The notes beneath the pieces are model-generated. The model was not told where the DNA came from, searched no databases, and saw nothing but the letters and a program-made list of their open reading frames with translations. From Mycobacterium sp. ITM-2016-00318 (GTDB lineage Bacteria > Actinomycetota > Actinomycetes > Mycobacteriales > Mycobacteriaceae), in assembly GCF_002968285.2 (NCBI RefSeq), contig NZ_CP134400.1:3596001-3660000 (forward strand): DNA of 64,000 nt, written 5' to 3'. Within the stretch, counting starts at the first letter, position 1; each line of letters begins with the position of its first letter. Shown in pieces: positions 49,016 to 58,098 of the stretch. The translations under genes were made by a program, and so were the position numbers.

Positions 49016-49822
49016 ATGGCAGTACCCGCACCCAGCCCGGATGCCCGCGCCGTGGTCACCGGTGCCTCGCAGAACATCGGCGAGGCGCTGGCTATCGAGC
49101 TCGCTGCGCGAGGGCACCACCTGATCGTCACGGCGCGGCGCGAAGACGTGCTCAAGACGCTGGCGGACCGGATCACGCAGAAGTACGGCGTGGTCGTCGA
49201 GGTTCGGCCCGTCGACCTCGCCCACCCCGGCGAGCGTGGCAAGCTGGCCGACGAGCTGGCAGGCCGCAACATCTCGATTCTGTGCGCCAACGCCGGAACG
49301 GCCACCTTCGGGCCGGTTGCCAAACTCGATCCCGCCGACGAGAAGGCGCAAGTCCAGCTGAATGTCCTCGGCGTTCATGACCTCGTGCTCGCGGTGCTGC
49401 CCGGCATGGTCGAGCGCGGCGCGGGCGGAATTTTGATCTCCGGTTCGGCAGCGGGCAATTCGCCGATTCCCAACAACGCGACGTACGCGGCGACGAAGGC
49501 GTTCGTCAACACGTTCAGCGAGTCGTTACGCGGCGAGCTCAAGCGCGTGGGCGTGAATGTGACGGTGCTGGCGCCAGGACCGGTGCGCGAGACGCTTCCC
49601 GCCGAGCATGAGCAGACGCTCGTGGAGAAGGTGATCCCCGACTTCCTGTGGATCTCCACTGAGTACACCGCGAAGTTGTCGCTGGATGCGTTGGAGCGCA
49701 ACAAGATGCGGGTGGTGCCCGGCGTGACGTCGAAGGCGATGTCGGTGGCAAGCGGCTACGCGCCGCGCGCGATCGTCAGCCCGATCGTCGGCGCCGTCTA
49801 CAAGAAGCTCGGCGGCAACTAG
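49016..49822 (+). CDS. cmrA: Mycolate reductase CmrA (short-chain dehydrogenase)
   Basis: A 268-residue short-chain dehydrogenase. The NADPH loop is VVTGASQNIGEALA, followed by CANAGTA, the catalytic Ser in LISGSAAG and the YxxxK pair in YAATKAF. By order (before the HerA-like gene and orn) and sequence it equals Rv2509/MSMEG_4722, the enzyme reported to reduce the 3-oxo group of newly condensed mycolate precursors in the last step of mycolic acid synthesis. Start is ATG 49016, 7 nt after TATAGT. It acts in the cell envelope pathway. Confidence 0.93.
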   Translation: MAVPAPSPDARAVVTGASQNIGEALAIELAARGHHLIVTARREDVLKTLADRITQKYGVVVEVRPVDLAHPGERGKLADELAGRNISILCANAGTATFGPVAKLDPADEKAQVQLNVLGVHDLVLAVLPGMVERGAGGILISGSAAGNSPIPNNATYAATKAFVNTFSESLRGELKRVGVNVTVLAPGPVRETLPAEHEQTLVEKVIPDFLWISTEYTAKLSLDALERNKMRVVPGVTSKAMSVASGYAPRAIVSPIVGAVYKKLGGN

Positions 49823-49828
49823 TCACTT

Positions 49829-49892
49829 CCCGCGAAATTGCATTTCAGCAGGCCGCCACTCGAAATTCCGCTGCCGGAAAGCAATCTCGCGG
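49829..49892. repeat. Dispersed palindrome family B, diverged copy 2
   Basis: CCGCGAAATTGCATTTCAGC (plus AG) pairs with the inverted CCGCGAGATTGCTTTCCGGC (plus AG): 18 of 22 bases match. It fills the gap between the convergent cmrA and HerA-like gene stops. The sequence is the same family as 21071-21139. Confidence 0.8.
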
Positions 49893-49897
49893 TGACA

Positions 49898-51490
49898 TCA
49901 GCGGCGGCGACGGCCGGTGCCGAAAATGCTGCGGGTGATCTCGCGGCCGATCACGGTTCCCGCCGAACGCATTGCGCTCTTGAACGCCGGGCTGCTCATC
50001 ATCTTGTCGAACATGCCGGGTTCGACGGCCTTCTTCGCCGTACTGGTGCCCTGCGCCTCTGCGGGCGCCGGCGGCACGTAGACCGGCGGCGGAAGCGACG
50101 GGTCGCCGGCCGCCTGCTGCTCGGGCGGCGGTGCGAGGCGCGCGTTGAGTCGCTCGTAGGCCGAGTCGCCGTCGATCGTCTGGCCGTATTCGGCCTGCAG
50201 CGGACTGGCCTGCGCGGCGGCCTTGATCGCGTCGGGACCGATGGTGTCCATCAGCGAGCGCGGGGCCCGCATGCGGGTCCACGCAACCGGTGTCGGCGCG
50301 CCCTTCTCCGACAGCACCGTGACGATCGCCTCGCCGATGCCGAGCGACGTCAGCGCCGACTCGAGGTCGTACACACTGGTTTTCGGGTAGGTGCGGACGG
50401 TCTTCGACAACGCCTTCTGGTCGTCGGGGGTGAACGCGCGCAGCGCGTGTTGGATGCGCGCCCCGAGCTGGCTGAGCACGTCGTTGGGCACATCGGTGGG
50501 CAACTGCGTGCAGAAGAACACGCCGACGCCCTTCGAACGGATCAGCTTGACGGTCTGCTCGACCTGCTCGAGGAACGCCTTGGACGCATCGGTGAACAGC
50601 AGATGCGCCTCGTCGAAGAAGAACACCAGCTTCGGCTTGTCGACGTCGCCGACCTCGGGCAGCGTCGTGAAGAGATCGGCGAGGACCCACATCAGGAACG
50701 TCGAGAACATCACCGGCCTGGCTGCCTGGTTGCCCAGCTCCAGCAGGCTGATGATGCCGCGGCCCTGCGGGTCGAGGCGCAGCAGGTCTTTCGGCTCCAG
50801 CTCGGGCTCGCCGAAGAAGGTGTCGGCGCCCTCGGCTTCGAGATTGACCAGCGCGCGCAGGATGACGCCTGCGGTCGTCGACGAGACCGCACCGAGCGCC
50901 TTGAGCTCCGGCTTGCCGTCGTCGCTGGTGAGGAACTGGATGACGGCGCGCAGATCCTTGAGGTCCAGCAGCGACAGGCCTTTCTGGTCGGCCCAGTGGA
51001 AGATCAGGCCGAGCGTGGATTCCTGAGTAGCGTTGAGCCCGAGCACCTTTGACAGCAGGATGGGCCCGAAGCTGGAGATGGTGGCGCGTACCGGCACGCC
51101 GATCCCCGATGTGCCCAGCGACAGGAACTCGACGGGGAACGCCGTCGGCGCCCAGTCGTCGCCGGTGTCCTCGGCTCGCTGCGTCGTCTTGTCGTTGGGT
51201 TCGCCGGGCCGCGACAGGCCCGACAGGTCGCCCTTGACGTCGGCCATCACCACCGGAACGCCTGCGGCCGACAACTGCTCCGCGAGCACCTGAAGCGACT
51301 TTGTCTTACCGGTGCCGGTGGCGCCAGCCACCAGGCCGTGACGGTTCACGGTGCCCAGCGGGATGCGCACCTGCGCAGTGGAATCTGCGGTGCCGTCAAC
51401 AACGACAGTGCCCAGTTCAAGCGCCTGACCCTCGACGGCGTATCCGGCGGCGATCTGCTGGGCGGGGGGTGCTGTCGACTCGGTCGTCAT
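49898..51490 (-). CDS. HerA-like ATPase, DUF853 (Rv2510c-like)
   Basis: A 530-residue P-loop ATPase of the HerA/FtsK-like DUF853 group. Walker A is GATGTGKTKSLQ near residue 56, Walker B KLVFFFDEAHLLF, and VGVFFCTQLPTDVPNDVLSQLGARIQHALRAFTPDDQKAL is the sensor region. The end is Pro/Ala-rich, then MFDKMMSSPAFKSAMRSAGTVIGREITRSIFG and a basic tip. The actual DNA or protein substrate is unknown; no NurA partner lies next to it. It converges with cmrA and is divergent from orn. Confidence 0.88.
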   Translation of the reverse strand: MTTESTAPPAQQIAAGYAVEGQALELGTVVVDGTADSTAQVRIPLGTVNRHGLVAGATGTGKTKSLQVLAEQLSAAGVPVVMADVKGDLSGLSRPGEPNDKTTQRAEDTGDDWAPTAFPVEFLSLGTSGIGVPVRATISSFGPILLSKVLGLNATQESTLGLIFHWADQKGLSLLDLKDLRAVIQFLTSDDGKPELKALGAVSSTTAGVILRALVNLEAEGADTFFGEPELEPKDLLRLDPQGRGIISLLELGNQAARPVMFSTFLMWVLADLFTTLPEVGDVDKPKLVFFFDEAHLLFTDASKAFLEQVEQTVKLIRSKGVGVFFCTQLPTDVPNDVLSQLGARIQHALRAFTPDDQKALSKTVRTYPKTSVYDLESALTSLGIGEAIVTVLSEKGAPTPVAWTRMRAPRSLMDTIGPDAIKAAAQASPLQAEYGQTIDGDSAYERLNARLAPPPEQQAAGDPSLPPPVYVPPAPAEAQGTSTAKKAVEPGMFDKMMSSPAFKSAMRSAGTVIGREITRSIFGTGRRRR

Positions 51491-51556
51491 GGGGCGAACA
51501 TTACTGCGCGGTCACCGCCGTGGTGGGTGTGGTGGGCCTTTGACGTGGTATGGGCT

Positions 51557-51562
51557 TACTGT
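51557..51562 (+). promoter_or_regulatory. -10 box TACTGT of a leaderless orn promoter
   Basis: TACTGT fits TANNNT and ends 8 nt before the chosen orn GTG. No ribosome site is present. Confidence 0.5.
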
Positions 51563-51570
51563 TGATCGCT

Positions 51571-52218
51571 GTGCGCGACGAACTGGTATGGATCGACTGT
51601 GAGATGACCGGGTTGGACCTGAAATCCGACCGGCTCATCGAGATTGCGGCCCTGGTGACCGATGCCGACCTCAACATCCTGGGCGAGGGAATCGACGTCG
51701 TCATCCACGCGCCGGAGGACTCGCTGACCGGCATGATCGAGGTCGTCGCGCAGATGCACGACAGGTCCGGGCTCACCGAGGAGGTGCGGGCGTCGACGAT
51801 CGATGTGCCCGCCGCCGAGGAGATGGTGCTCGACTACATCCGCGGCCAGGTCAAGCAGGCCAAGACGGCACCGCTGGCGGGCAACTCGATCGCCACCGAC
51901 CGTGGCTTCATCGTCCGCGACATGCCCGTTCTGGACGATTTCCTGCATTACCGGATGATCGACGTCAGCTCCATCAAGGAATTGTGCAGGCGGTGGTACC
52001 CAAGGATCTACTTCGGCCAGCCGGAGAAGGGCCTGGCGCACCGAGCGCTGGCCGATATCCACGAGTCGATCCGTGAGCTGAAGTATTACCGGCGTACGGC
52101 GTTCGTCGCGCCGCCGGGGCCGTCGACCAGCGATATCGCCACGATCTCTGCCGAACTGGGTCCTGAATCGACCAATGGCGATGGAATCGATTCGGCCGCC
52201 GAGCGCCCGAGCGGCTAG
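51571..52218 (+). CDS. orn: Oligoribonuclease
   Basis: A 215-residue DEDDh 3'-5' exonuclease that degrades di- and short oligoribonucleotides, including pGpG. Catalytic residues are readable: D and E in [12 protein letters not shown] in SIATDRGFI, and H and D in [14 protein letters not shown] 51571 gives exactly the length of the M. tuberculosis enzyme; TTG/ATG-type starts further upstream would add residues before the conserved strand. Cytosolic. The mRNA may be leaderless. It precedes tRNA-His by 39 nt. Confidence 0.95.
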   Translation: MRDELVWIDCEMTGLDLKSDRLIEIAALVTDADLNILGEGIDVVIHAPEDSLTGMIEVVAQMHDRSGLTEEVRASTIDVPAAEEMVLDYIRGQVKQAKTAPLAGNSIATDRGFIVRDMPVLDDFLHYRMIDVSSIKELCRRWYPRIYFGQPEKGLAHRALADIHESIRELKYYRRTAFVAPPGPSTSDIATISAELGPESTNGDGIDSAAERPSG

Positions 52219-52257
52219 TATCGACGGGCCGCTTGTGCCCCCGGCTCAGCGGCGATG

Positions 52258-52330
52258 GTGGCTGTAGTTCAGTTGGTAGAGCACCAGGTTGTGATCCTGG
52301 CTGTCGCGGGTTCGAGTCCCGTCAGCCACC
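52258..52330 (+). tRNA. tRNA-His (anticodon GTG)
   Basis: Acceptor GTGGCTG pairs with CAGCCAC; D arm GTTCAGTTGGTAGAGC; anticodon stem CCAGG/CCTGG with loop TTGTGAT, anticodon GTG; T arm GGGTTCGAGTCCC. The base before position 1 is G and the discriminator is C, the tRNA-His hallmark. Confidence 0.97.
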
Positions 52331-52336
52331 CCGGAT

Positions 52337-52368
52337 AAGTCGGAGGGCTTCTCAGCCCTCCGACTTTT
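52337..52368 (+). terminator. Rho-independent terminator after tRNA-His
   Basis: AAGTCGGAGGGC pairs perfectly with GCCCTCCGACTT (12 bp, loop TTCTCA) and is followed by TT, giving TTTT. It starts 7 nt after the tRNA. Confidence 0.9.
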
Positions 52369-52519
52369 CGGCTTCAGGGCTTGTGCTGCGCCTTCGCCCT
52401 GCTCGGTCAGCGCGAACCACGTGCAACTCTTTCACCCCTTGTGCGCCGTTCCTCGACCTCATGCGTGATCGCCCACATAGGCTCCGGTCAAGACCGAGCC
52501 ATCGGACGAGGAGCGCGGC

Positions 52520-53836
52520 ATGAGCCCGAGCGAGCGGCGATGCCGAATCGGGACTACGGGGATCGCCATGGCATGCGCTGCAGCACTCGCCGTCGCGGGC
52601 TGCTCGTCAACGTCGACCACCTCGGAATCGGAGACGACAACGACCACCACGAGTTCCGCACCGCTCTCGCCGGCGCTCAAGCCGATCGATCAGGCCGCTC
52701 TGCAGACCGTCGTGGAGAAGGCCACCAAGGAGATGCTCGTGCCGGGCGCGATCGTCGCAATTCGCACGCCTCAGGGCAATTACACCGCCTCCGTCGGCAC
52801 GACCGAACTGGGCAAGCAGACGCTGCCCGAGATGAACACCCACTTCCGGATAGCGTCGAACTCCAAGACGATGACGGCCGCTCTCGTTGTGCTGCTCGCC
52901 CAGGACGGCAAGCTCACATTCTCCGACCCGGTGTCCGACTACATCCCCGTCGTTCCCAACGGCGATAACATCACCGTCGCCGAACTCCTGAAGATGCGCA
53001 GCGGGCTCTACAACTACACGAACGCGCCGGAGTTCTCCGCTGAGTTGGACGCTGACCTGGCCAAGGCCTGGACTCCGCAGGAGGTGCTCGACATCGCCTT
53101 CGCGCATCCGCCGAATGACCCGCCCGACACCGCCTACGAATACAACAACACCAACTACGCGCTGCTCGGGCTGATCGCGGAGAAGGCGGGTGGCCGTACG
53201 TTGACGGAGCAGCTGCAAGAACGCCTGCTCGGGCCTTTGGGCTTGAAGCAGACTTCGCTTCCCGTCGCTGACGAGGCCTCGTCCATGCCGACGCCGTACT
53301 CGCATGGCTACATGTATGGGGGGTCTGCCTTTGCGATGATCGACGATCCCTACCCCGCCGACATGAAGGCTGCCGCGAAGGCCGGCACGTTGAAGCCCGT
53401 CGACTACACCAACCAGAACTCGTCCTATGCTCACGCGGCCGGCGGCGTCATCTCCGACGCCGAAAACGTGGAGACGTGGATACGGACGCTGGTGTCGGGC
53501 AAGGTCTTCAACGCCGACTTCCACAAGCAGTGGCTGGAAAGCCTGCAAGCCGAGGACCCGGAGAATCCCGACGGGCAGAAGTACGGGTACGGCATCTCAT
53601 ATCAGCGATTCAGCCCGACAGCCGCGATGTACTACCACGGCGGCGAGCTACCCGGCTTCAACTCATTCATGGGCTATGACCCGGATAACGATGTGTCACT
53701 AGTCGTTTGGACGAACCTGACCATTTCGCCGCTAGACGACAAGACGACGGCGCAGGCGCTGTTGGCGCCAATGCTGGACGAGATCTACGCCGGGCTATCG
53801 CTGGCACCGACGCCGACACCGACCACCACCAGGTAA
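52520..53836 (+). CDS. Beta-lactamase-fold lipoprotein (class C/DD-peptidase type), copy 1
   Basis: A 438-residue exported lipoprotein. ACAAALAVAGC is a lipobox at residue 29, followed by a Ser/Thr-rich linker. The serine hydrolase motifs are SNSK (SxxK nucleophile), YNNTNY (YxN) and YYHGGELPGF (HGG in place of KTG). LLKMRSGLYNYTNAPEF is typical of the class C beta-lactamase/D-alanyl carboxypeptidase group. ATG 52520 has GAGGAG 8 nt upstream. It is paralogous to the protein at 58099-59361; together they flank ldtB. Probably a cell-wall or ester hydrolase outside the membrane; substrate unproven. Confidence 0.88.
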   Translation: MSPSERRCRIGTTGIAMACAAALAVAGCSSTSTTSESETTTTTTSSAPLSPALKPIDQAALQTVVEKATKEMLVPGAIVAIRTPQGNYTASVGTTELGKQTLPEMNTHFRIASNSKTMTAALVVLLAQDGKLTFSDPVSDYIPVVPNGDNITVAELLKMRSGLYNYTNAPEFSAELDADLAKAWTPQEVLDIAFAHPPNDPPDTAYEYNNTNYALLGLIAEKAGGRTLTEQLQERLLGPLGLKQTSLPVADEASSMPTPYSHGYMYGGSAFAMIDDPYPADMKAAAKAGTLKPVDYTNQNSSYAHAAGGVISDAENVETWIRTLVSGKVFNADFHKQWLESLQAEDPENPDGQKYGYGISYQRFSPTAAMYYHGGELPGFNSFMGYDPDNDVSLVVWTNLTISPLDDKTTAQALLAPMLDEIYAGLSLAPTPTPTTTR

Positions 53837-53855
53837 CGCGAGAAGCGTTCAGCCG

Positions 53856-55079
53856 TCAGGTGTTGGCGTTACCCGCGCGCCACTGCTCCCATGGGATGTT
53901 CCAGTCACCGAGGCCGTCCTCGCCGGGCAGGATCGACCCGACGGTGTTGGAGATCTCGACGATGTCGCCGCGCTTGGTGTTGTTGTAGAACCACTGCGCG
54001 TTGCTCGTGTTGACGTTCAAGCAGCCGTGGCTGACATTGCTGTAGCCCTGGCTGCCAACCGACCACGGTGCGGCATGCACGTAGATGCCGCTGTAGGAGA
54101 TCTGGGTGGCGTAGTCCACCTCGGTGCGGTACCCGTTGGCCGAGTTGGACGGAACGCCGTACGTCGACGAGTCCATGACCAAATGGCCGAAGCGATCGCC
54201 GACGATGAAGGTCCCGTTGTTGGTCGGCGTGCTGTTCTTACCCATCGACACCGGCATGGTCTTGACGACCTCGCCGTTCTGTCGGACCGTCATTGTCTTG
54301 GTGCTGTCGTCGACGGTGGCGATGACCTCATCGCCGATGGTGAAATGCGTCGTGACGTTCTCCTGGCCGAACAGGCCGTCGCCGAGATCCACGCCGTAGG
54401 TGTTGACCGCGACGTCCACCGTCGTCCCCGGCTTCCAGTATTGGGCCGGGCGCCAACGGACTTCGCGGTTGCTGAGCCAGTAGAAGGCGCCCTCGACCGG
54501 CGGATTGGTGGTGACGGTGATGGCCCGCTGGGCAGCCAATCGGTTGGGGATGTTCTCGTCGAAGCGGACCGCGACGGGCTGGCCGATGCCGACGACCTCG
54601 CCGTCGTTCGGCAGCAGGTAGGGCACGGTCAGGTTCTCGGGCGAATGCGTCTGGAACGTCATCTGCTGGCTGGTGGCACCGCCGAGACCCAGTGACTGCG
54701 CCTGCAGCGTGTAGCGCGTGTTGTAGCCGAGCGGTTCGGTGGTGTGCCACGTCAGGCCATCGGGGCTGAGCTGACCGGCGATCGGGACGCCTTCGTCGTC
54801 GTTGACCATCGTGACCGAGCCGAGAACGCCGTCCTCTGCGCCGACGGTCACGGGCTGGTCAACCGCGACCCCGACGGCGCCGTCCTTTACAGACGCGGTG
54901 AGCTTGGGAACCAGGAGGTCGCCGAAAGGCGTCCCCTTGTCATCGATGACCTGAGGCTGCGGAGGAGCCGAGTTGCCGCTGCATGCGTTCAGGCCGAAGA
55001 TCAGGGCAGGAACCATGGCGATGGCCATCAGGCACGCACGAAAACGACGCGGACGGGTCATGTCCTTGACCTGCCACAT
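53856..55079 (-). CDS. ldtB: L,D-transpeptidase LdtB (LdtMt2-like)
   Basis: A 407-residue exported lipoprotein forming 3-3 cross-links in peptidoglycan. [11 protein letters not shown] is the lipobox region. Two Ig-like domains precede the YkuD domain, whose active site reads [23 protein letters not shown], with the catalytic Cys near residue 353 and the His in YVHAAP. The C-terminal [17 protein letters not shown] matches LdtMt2. ATG 55079 has GGAG 7 nt upstream; ATG 55061 is possible. Equivalent to Rv2518c, linked to amoxicillin tolerance in M. tuberculosis. It converges with the first beta-lactamase-fold gene. Confidence 0.95.
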   Translation of the reverse strand: MWQVKDMTRPRRFRACLMAIAMVPALIFGLNACSGNSAPPQPQVIDDKGTPFGDLLVPKLTASVKDGAVGVAVDQPVTVGAEDGVLGSVTMVNDDEGVPIAGQLSPDGLTWHTTEPLGYNTRYTLQAQSLGLGGATSQQMTFQTHSPENLTVPYLLPNDGEVVGIGQPVAVRFDENIPNRLAAQRAITVTTNPPVEGAFYWLSNREVRWRPAQYWKPGTTVDVAVNTYGVDLGDGLFGQENVTTHFTIGDEVIATVDDSTKTMTVRQNGEVVKTMPVSMGKNSTPTNNGTFIVGDRFGHLVMDSSTYGVPSNSANGYRTEVDYATQISYSGIYVHAAPWSVGSQGYSNVSHGCLNVNTSNAQWFYNNTKRGDIVEISNTVGSILPGEDGLGDWNIPWEQWRAGNANT

Positions 55080-55238
55080 ACTTTGCTCCAACTCATAACG
55101 GGTCGAACTCGACGGGATTCTTGGCAATAGTCTAAGGGCAACCCGAAGGTTGGCGCGAATGCGCTGAGAGTCTCCTCAGGCAGAGGGGTGAAAAGGGATT
55201 TCACGCTGCGCCACGGGGCCTGTTATTGTCGCACACGC

Positions 55239-55314
<76 letters not shown>

Positions 55315-55512
55315 AACGAAACCCTCTCAGCCAGGGATTTCGCCCGTCCGTCGTGTTTGCCGGCTGTTACGGACGCGGCGGATGTGGCCCCAAGGTCTCC
55401 ACATTGTGTCCACACGCCGGTTCCTCGGCTCGCCACAGCAAAACGGCGCCGGACGAGCTTGTCGGAGCGTCCGCATACGGCGGGGGCATGGGTTTGGTTC
55501 GCAAGGCGATCA
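55315..55512. other. tRNA-Lys to integrase-remnant spacer
   Basis: No gene is supported. AAACCCT and AGGGATTT just after the tRNA could form a weak terminator. No second copy of the tRNA 3' end (an attR) is seen. Confidence 0.5.
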
Positions 55513-55800
55513 TCATCGCCGCAGCCGAATCCCGTTTCGGCGCTTGTCGCTGGCTGCCTCCATCGCGCCTAGCGCGGCCATCGCGCCTCGCGCGGCCATC
55601 GCGTCGGCGTAGTCATCCGCGAACAGATGGCTATGAACGGTCAGCGTCGTCGTCACCATCAAGTGGCCGTTAAACCGGCTGATCTCAATGGCGCTATCCC
55701 GGCGGCGACGCACACGCTCGCGTATGTGTGTCTGAGGCTGTGGAACTCTAGCTCAGGCGACAGCACGGCGGTTGCGCGCACCACCGCCGGTCGGCTCGTC
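55513..55800 (-). pseudogene. 3' remnant of a tyrosine-type phage integrase
   Basis: On the minus strand one frame gives PAVVRATAVLSPELEFHSLRHTYASVCVAAGIAP, with the HxLRH box of tyrosine recombinases. The neighbouring frame continues EISRFNGHLMVTTTLTVHSHLFADDYADAMAA and ends at TGA 55513-55515. One missing G near the join (TTGAG for TTGGAG) explains the break. The catalytic Tyr, expected ten residues after the GH His, is His here. A 15-base duplication repeats GAMAA. Only the C-terminal catalytic part remains; the N-terminus is replaced by the end of htpG. It is inactive and points to former integration at tRNA-Lys. Confidence 0.88.
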
Positions 55801-55819
55801 GCCGTGCGGGTGCGCCGCC

Positions 55820-57751
55820 CTAGACTGTGCGGGTCAAACGGTCCGCGAGCAGCTCGGCGAAACGTGCCGGATCCTCGAGTGCGCTGCCTTCAGCGAGAAG
55901 TGCTGTGCCGTATAGTAGTTCGGCCGTCTCAGCGACCGACGGATCGTCACCGCGGTCTTTGTGCGCTTGGCGCAGGCCGCTGACGAGCGGATGATCCGGG
56001 TTGAGTTCAAGTATCCGCTTACCGACCGGAACGTCCTGCCCGGAAGCCCGGTAGAGGCGCGCGAGCGCCGGTGTGATGTCGAAGGCGTCGGTGATAAGGC
56101 AGGCCGGCGATTCGGTCAAGCGGGTAGATAGCCGCACTTCCTTGACGTGCTCACTCAGGGTCTCCTTCAACCAGGTCAGCAGGTCGGCGAACTCTTTCTC
56201 CTGCTCCTCGCGCTCGGCCACATGCGCCGTGTTTTCTTCCTCGGAGTCGAGGTCCACCTCTCCCCTGGCTACCGACTGCAGCGGTTTGCCGTCGAACTCG
56301 GTCACGCTTCCCACCCAAACCTCGTCTACCGGGTCGGTGAGCAGCAGGACCTCGTAGCCCTTGGCCTTGAACGCCTCCAAGTGCGGCGACTTCAGAATGT
56401 GCGGACGCGTCTGGCCGGTGGCGTAAAAGATCTGCTTCTGACCGTCCTTCATGCGCTCGACGTACTCGGCGAGGGTGGTGGGTTCCTCCTCGCTATGCGT
56501 CGAGGCGAACGAGGAAATCCGAAGCAGGGTGTCCTTGTTGTCGAAATCCGACAGCAGGCCCTCTTTGAGGACCCTGCCGAACTGGGTCCAGAAGATGCGG
56601 TAGTCCTCCGGGCGCTCGGACTGCAGATCCTTGAACGTGGATAGGACCTTCTTGGTCAGACGGCGACGAATCGCCTTGACCTGCCGATCCTGCTGCAAGA
56701 TTTCGCGGGAAACATTCAGCGACATGTCCTGCGCATCCACAACGCCCTTGACGAAGCGCAAGTATTCTGGCATCAACTGGTCGCAATCGCCCATGATGAA
56801 CACACGCTTGACATACAGCTGTATCCCGATGTGGGCGTCGCGGTTGAACAGATCGAACGGGGCGTGCGACGGGATAAACAGCAGGGCCTGGTACTCGAAG
56901 GTGCCCTCGGCCTTCATCGCGATGACCTCGAGCGGGTCATCCCAGGCGTGCGCAATGTGCTTGTAGAACTCCTTATACTCCTCGTCGGAGACCTCGTCTT
57001 TGGGCCTGGCCCACAGCGCCTTCATCGAGTTGAGGGTCTCGGTTTCGAGGGTGACGGTCTCTTCGCCACCCTCTTCGCCGGCCGGGGTACGTCGCTCGAC
57101 CTCCATCCGGATGGGCCAGGCAATGAAGTCGGAGTACTTCTTGACCAGGTCTCGGATCCTCCACTCCGAGGTGTAGTCGTGCAGGTCGTTCTCGGCGTCC
57201 TCGACCTTGAGGTGCAGGATGACCGACGTTCCCTGTGGAGCGTCGTCGACGGATTCGATGGTGTAGGTGCCATCGCCGCGCGATTCCCATCTGGTGGCCT
57301 GGCTCTCGCCGGCCTTGCGGGTGAGCAACTCGACCTTGTCGGCCACCATGAAGACTGAGTAGAAGCCGATACCGAACTGACCGATCAGCTCTTCGGAGGC
57401 GGCCGGGTTTTTGGCCTCGTCCAACTGCTTACGCAGCTCGGCGGTACCCGACTTGGCCAGAGTGCCTATCAGCTCCACGACCTCGTCGCGCGTCATACCG
57501 ATGCCGTTGTCGCGGATGGTGAGGGTGCGTGCTTCTTTGTCCGCCTCGATATCGATGTGCAGATCGGAGGTATCGACGTTCAGGTCCTTGTTGCGGAACG
57601 CTTCAAGCCGCAGCTTGTCCAGTGCATCGGAGGCGTTCGAGATTAACTCCCGCAGAAACGAATCCTTGTTGGAGTAGACCGAGTGGACCATCAAATCCAG
57701 CAGTTGTCGTGCCTCGGCCTGAAACTCCAACTGCTCAACTCGCGCGTTCAT
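55820..57751 (-). CDS. htpG: Hsp90-family chaperone HtpG
   Basis: A 643-residue cytosolic ATP-dependent chaperone. The GHKL ATPase motifs are ELISNASDALDKLR, DNGIGMTRDEV, IGTLAKSGT and GQFGIGFYSVFMVA; the middle domain has FIPSHAPFDLF and SLNVSREILQQDRQ; the C-terminal dimer domain is present in full. The ATG at 57751 has GGAG 5 nt upstream. In M. tuberculosis htpG (Rv2299c) is in another chromosomal place, so this copy beside an integrase remnant may have arrived with an element, or may be a second copy. No HspR or CIRCE-type operator is seen upstream. Confidence 0.95.
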   Translation of the reverse strand: MNARVEQLEFQAEARQLLDLMVHSVYSNKDSFLRELISNASDALDKLRLEAFRNKDLNVDTSDLHIDIEADKEARTLTIRDNGIGMTRDEVVELIGTLAKSGTAELRKQLDEAKNPAASEELIGQFGIGFYSVFMVADKVELLTRKAGESQATRWESRGDGTYTIESVDDAPQGTSVILHLKVEDAENDLHDYTSEWRIRDLVKKYSDFIAWPIRMEVERRTPAGEEGGEETVTLETETLNSMKALWARPKDEVSDEEYKEFYKHIAHAWDDPLEVIAMKAEGTFEYQALLFIPSHAPFDLFNRDAHIGIQLYVKRVFIMGDCDQLMPEYLRFVKGVVDAQDMSLNVSREILQQDRQVKAIRRRLTKKVLSTFKDLQSERPEDYRIFWTQFGRVLKEGLLSDFDNKDTLLRISSFASTHSEEEPTTLAEYVERMKDGQKQIFYATGQTRPHILKSPHLEAFKAKGYEVLLLTDPVDEVWVGSVTEFDGKPLQSVARGEVDLDSEEENTAHVAEREEQEKEFADLLTWLKETLSEHVKEVRLSTRLTESPACLITDAFDITPALARLYRASGQDVPVGKRILELNPDHPLVSGLRQAHKDRGDDPSVAETAELLYGTALLAEGSALEDPARFAELLADRLTRTV

Positions 57752-58098
57752 AAGACTCCGTTCGTCGCCATAGCGTTCGAATTTAGCGACGTGCGAATCG
57801 TCCATAGCCTCGGGGTCTTTGATCAACGGTCGCCAGTGGTGACAACTTGGTGTTGGCGAAAATGAACGCCAGCGGGCAGCGGAACGCTTGGACGTGAGCG
57901 CCTCGAACCCAAGACCGGACTCCGGTAGCTGTCCAGTTCGACCGGTGACCGGGGCGAGGCGGGCCACCCGGCGCAGGATCCACGGTGTCCGCCGGCCCAA
58001 TGCTGGCCGAATTACGGAACGGGTAGTAGTAGCGTGCGTTACGCGCCGCCGGAAAGCTAGGCGCAGACCCGGATGTCGCCTCGCGGAGGAGGTCGGTA
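57752..58098. other. Divergent promoter region, htpG and second lipoprotein gene
   Basis: About 350 bases without a supported gene. On the htpG strand TAAATT is a possible -10 box about 35 nt before the start. AGGAGG lies just before the GTG at 58099. No palindrome of families A or B is here. Confidence 0.5.

Noticed and set aside
52520..53836. Calling the lipoprotein a resistance beta-lactamase
   Set aside because: The third motif is HGG rather than KTG, and many esterases and DD-peptidases share this fold. Only the fold is claimed.
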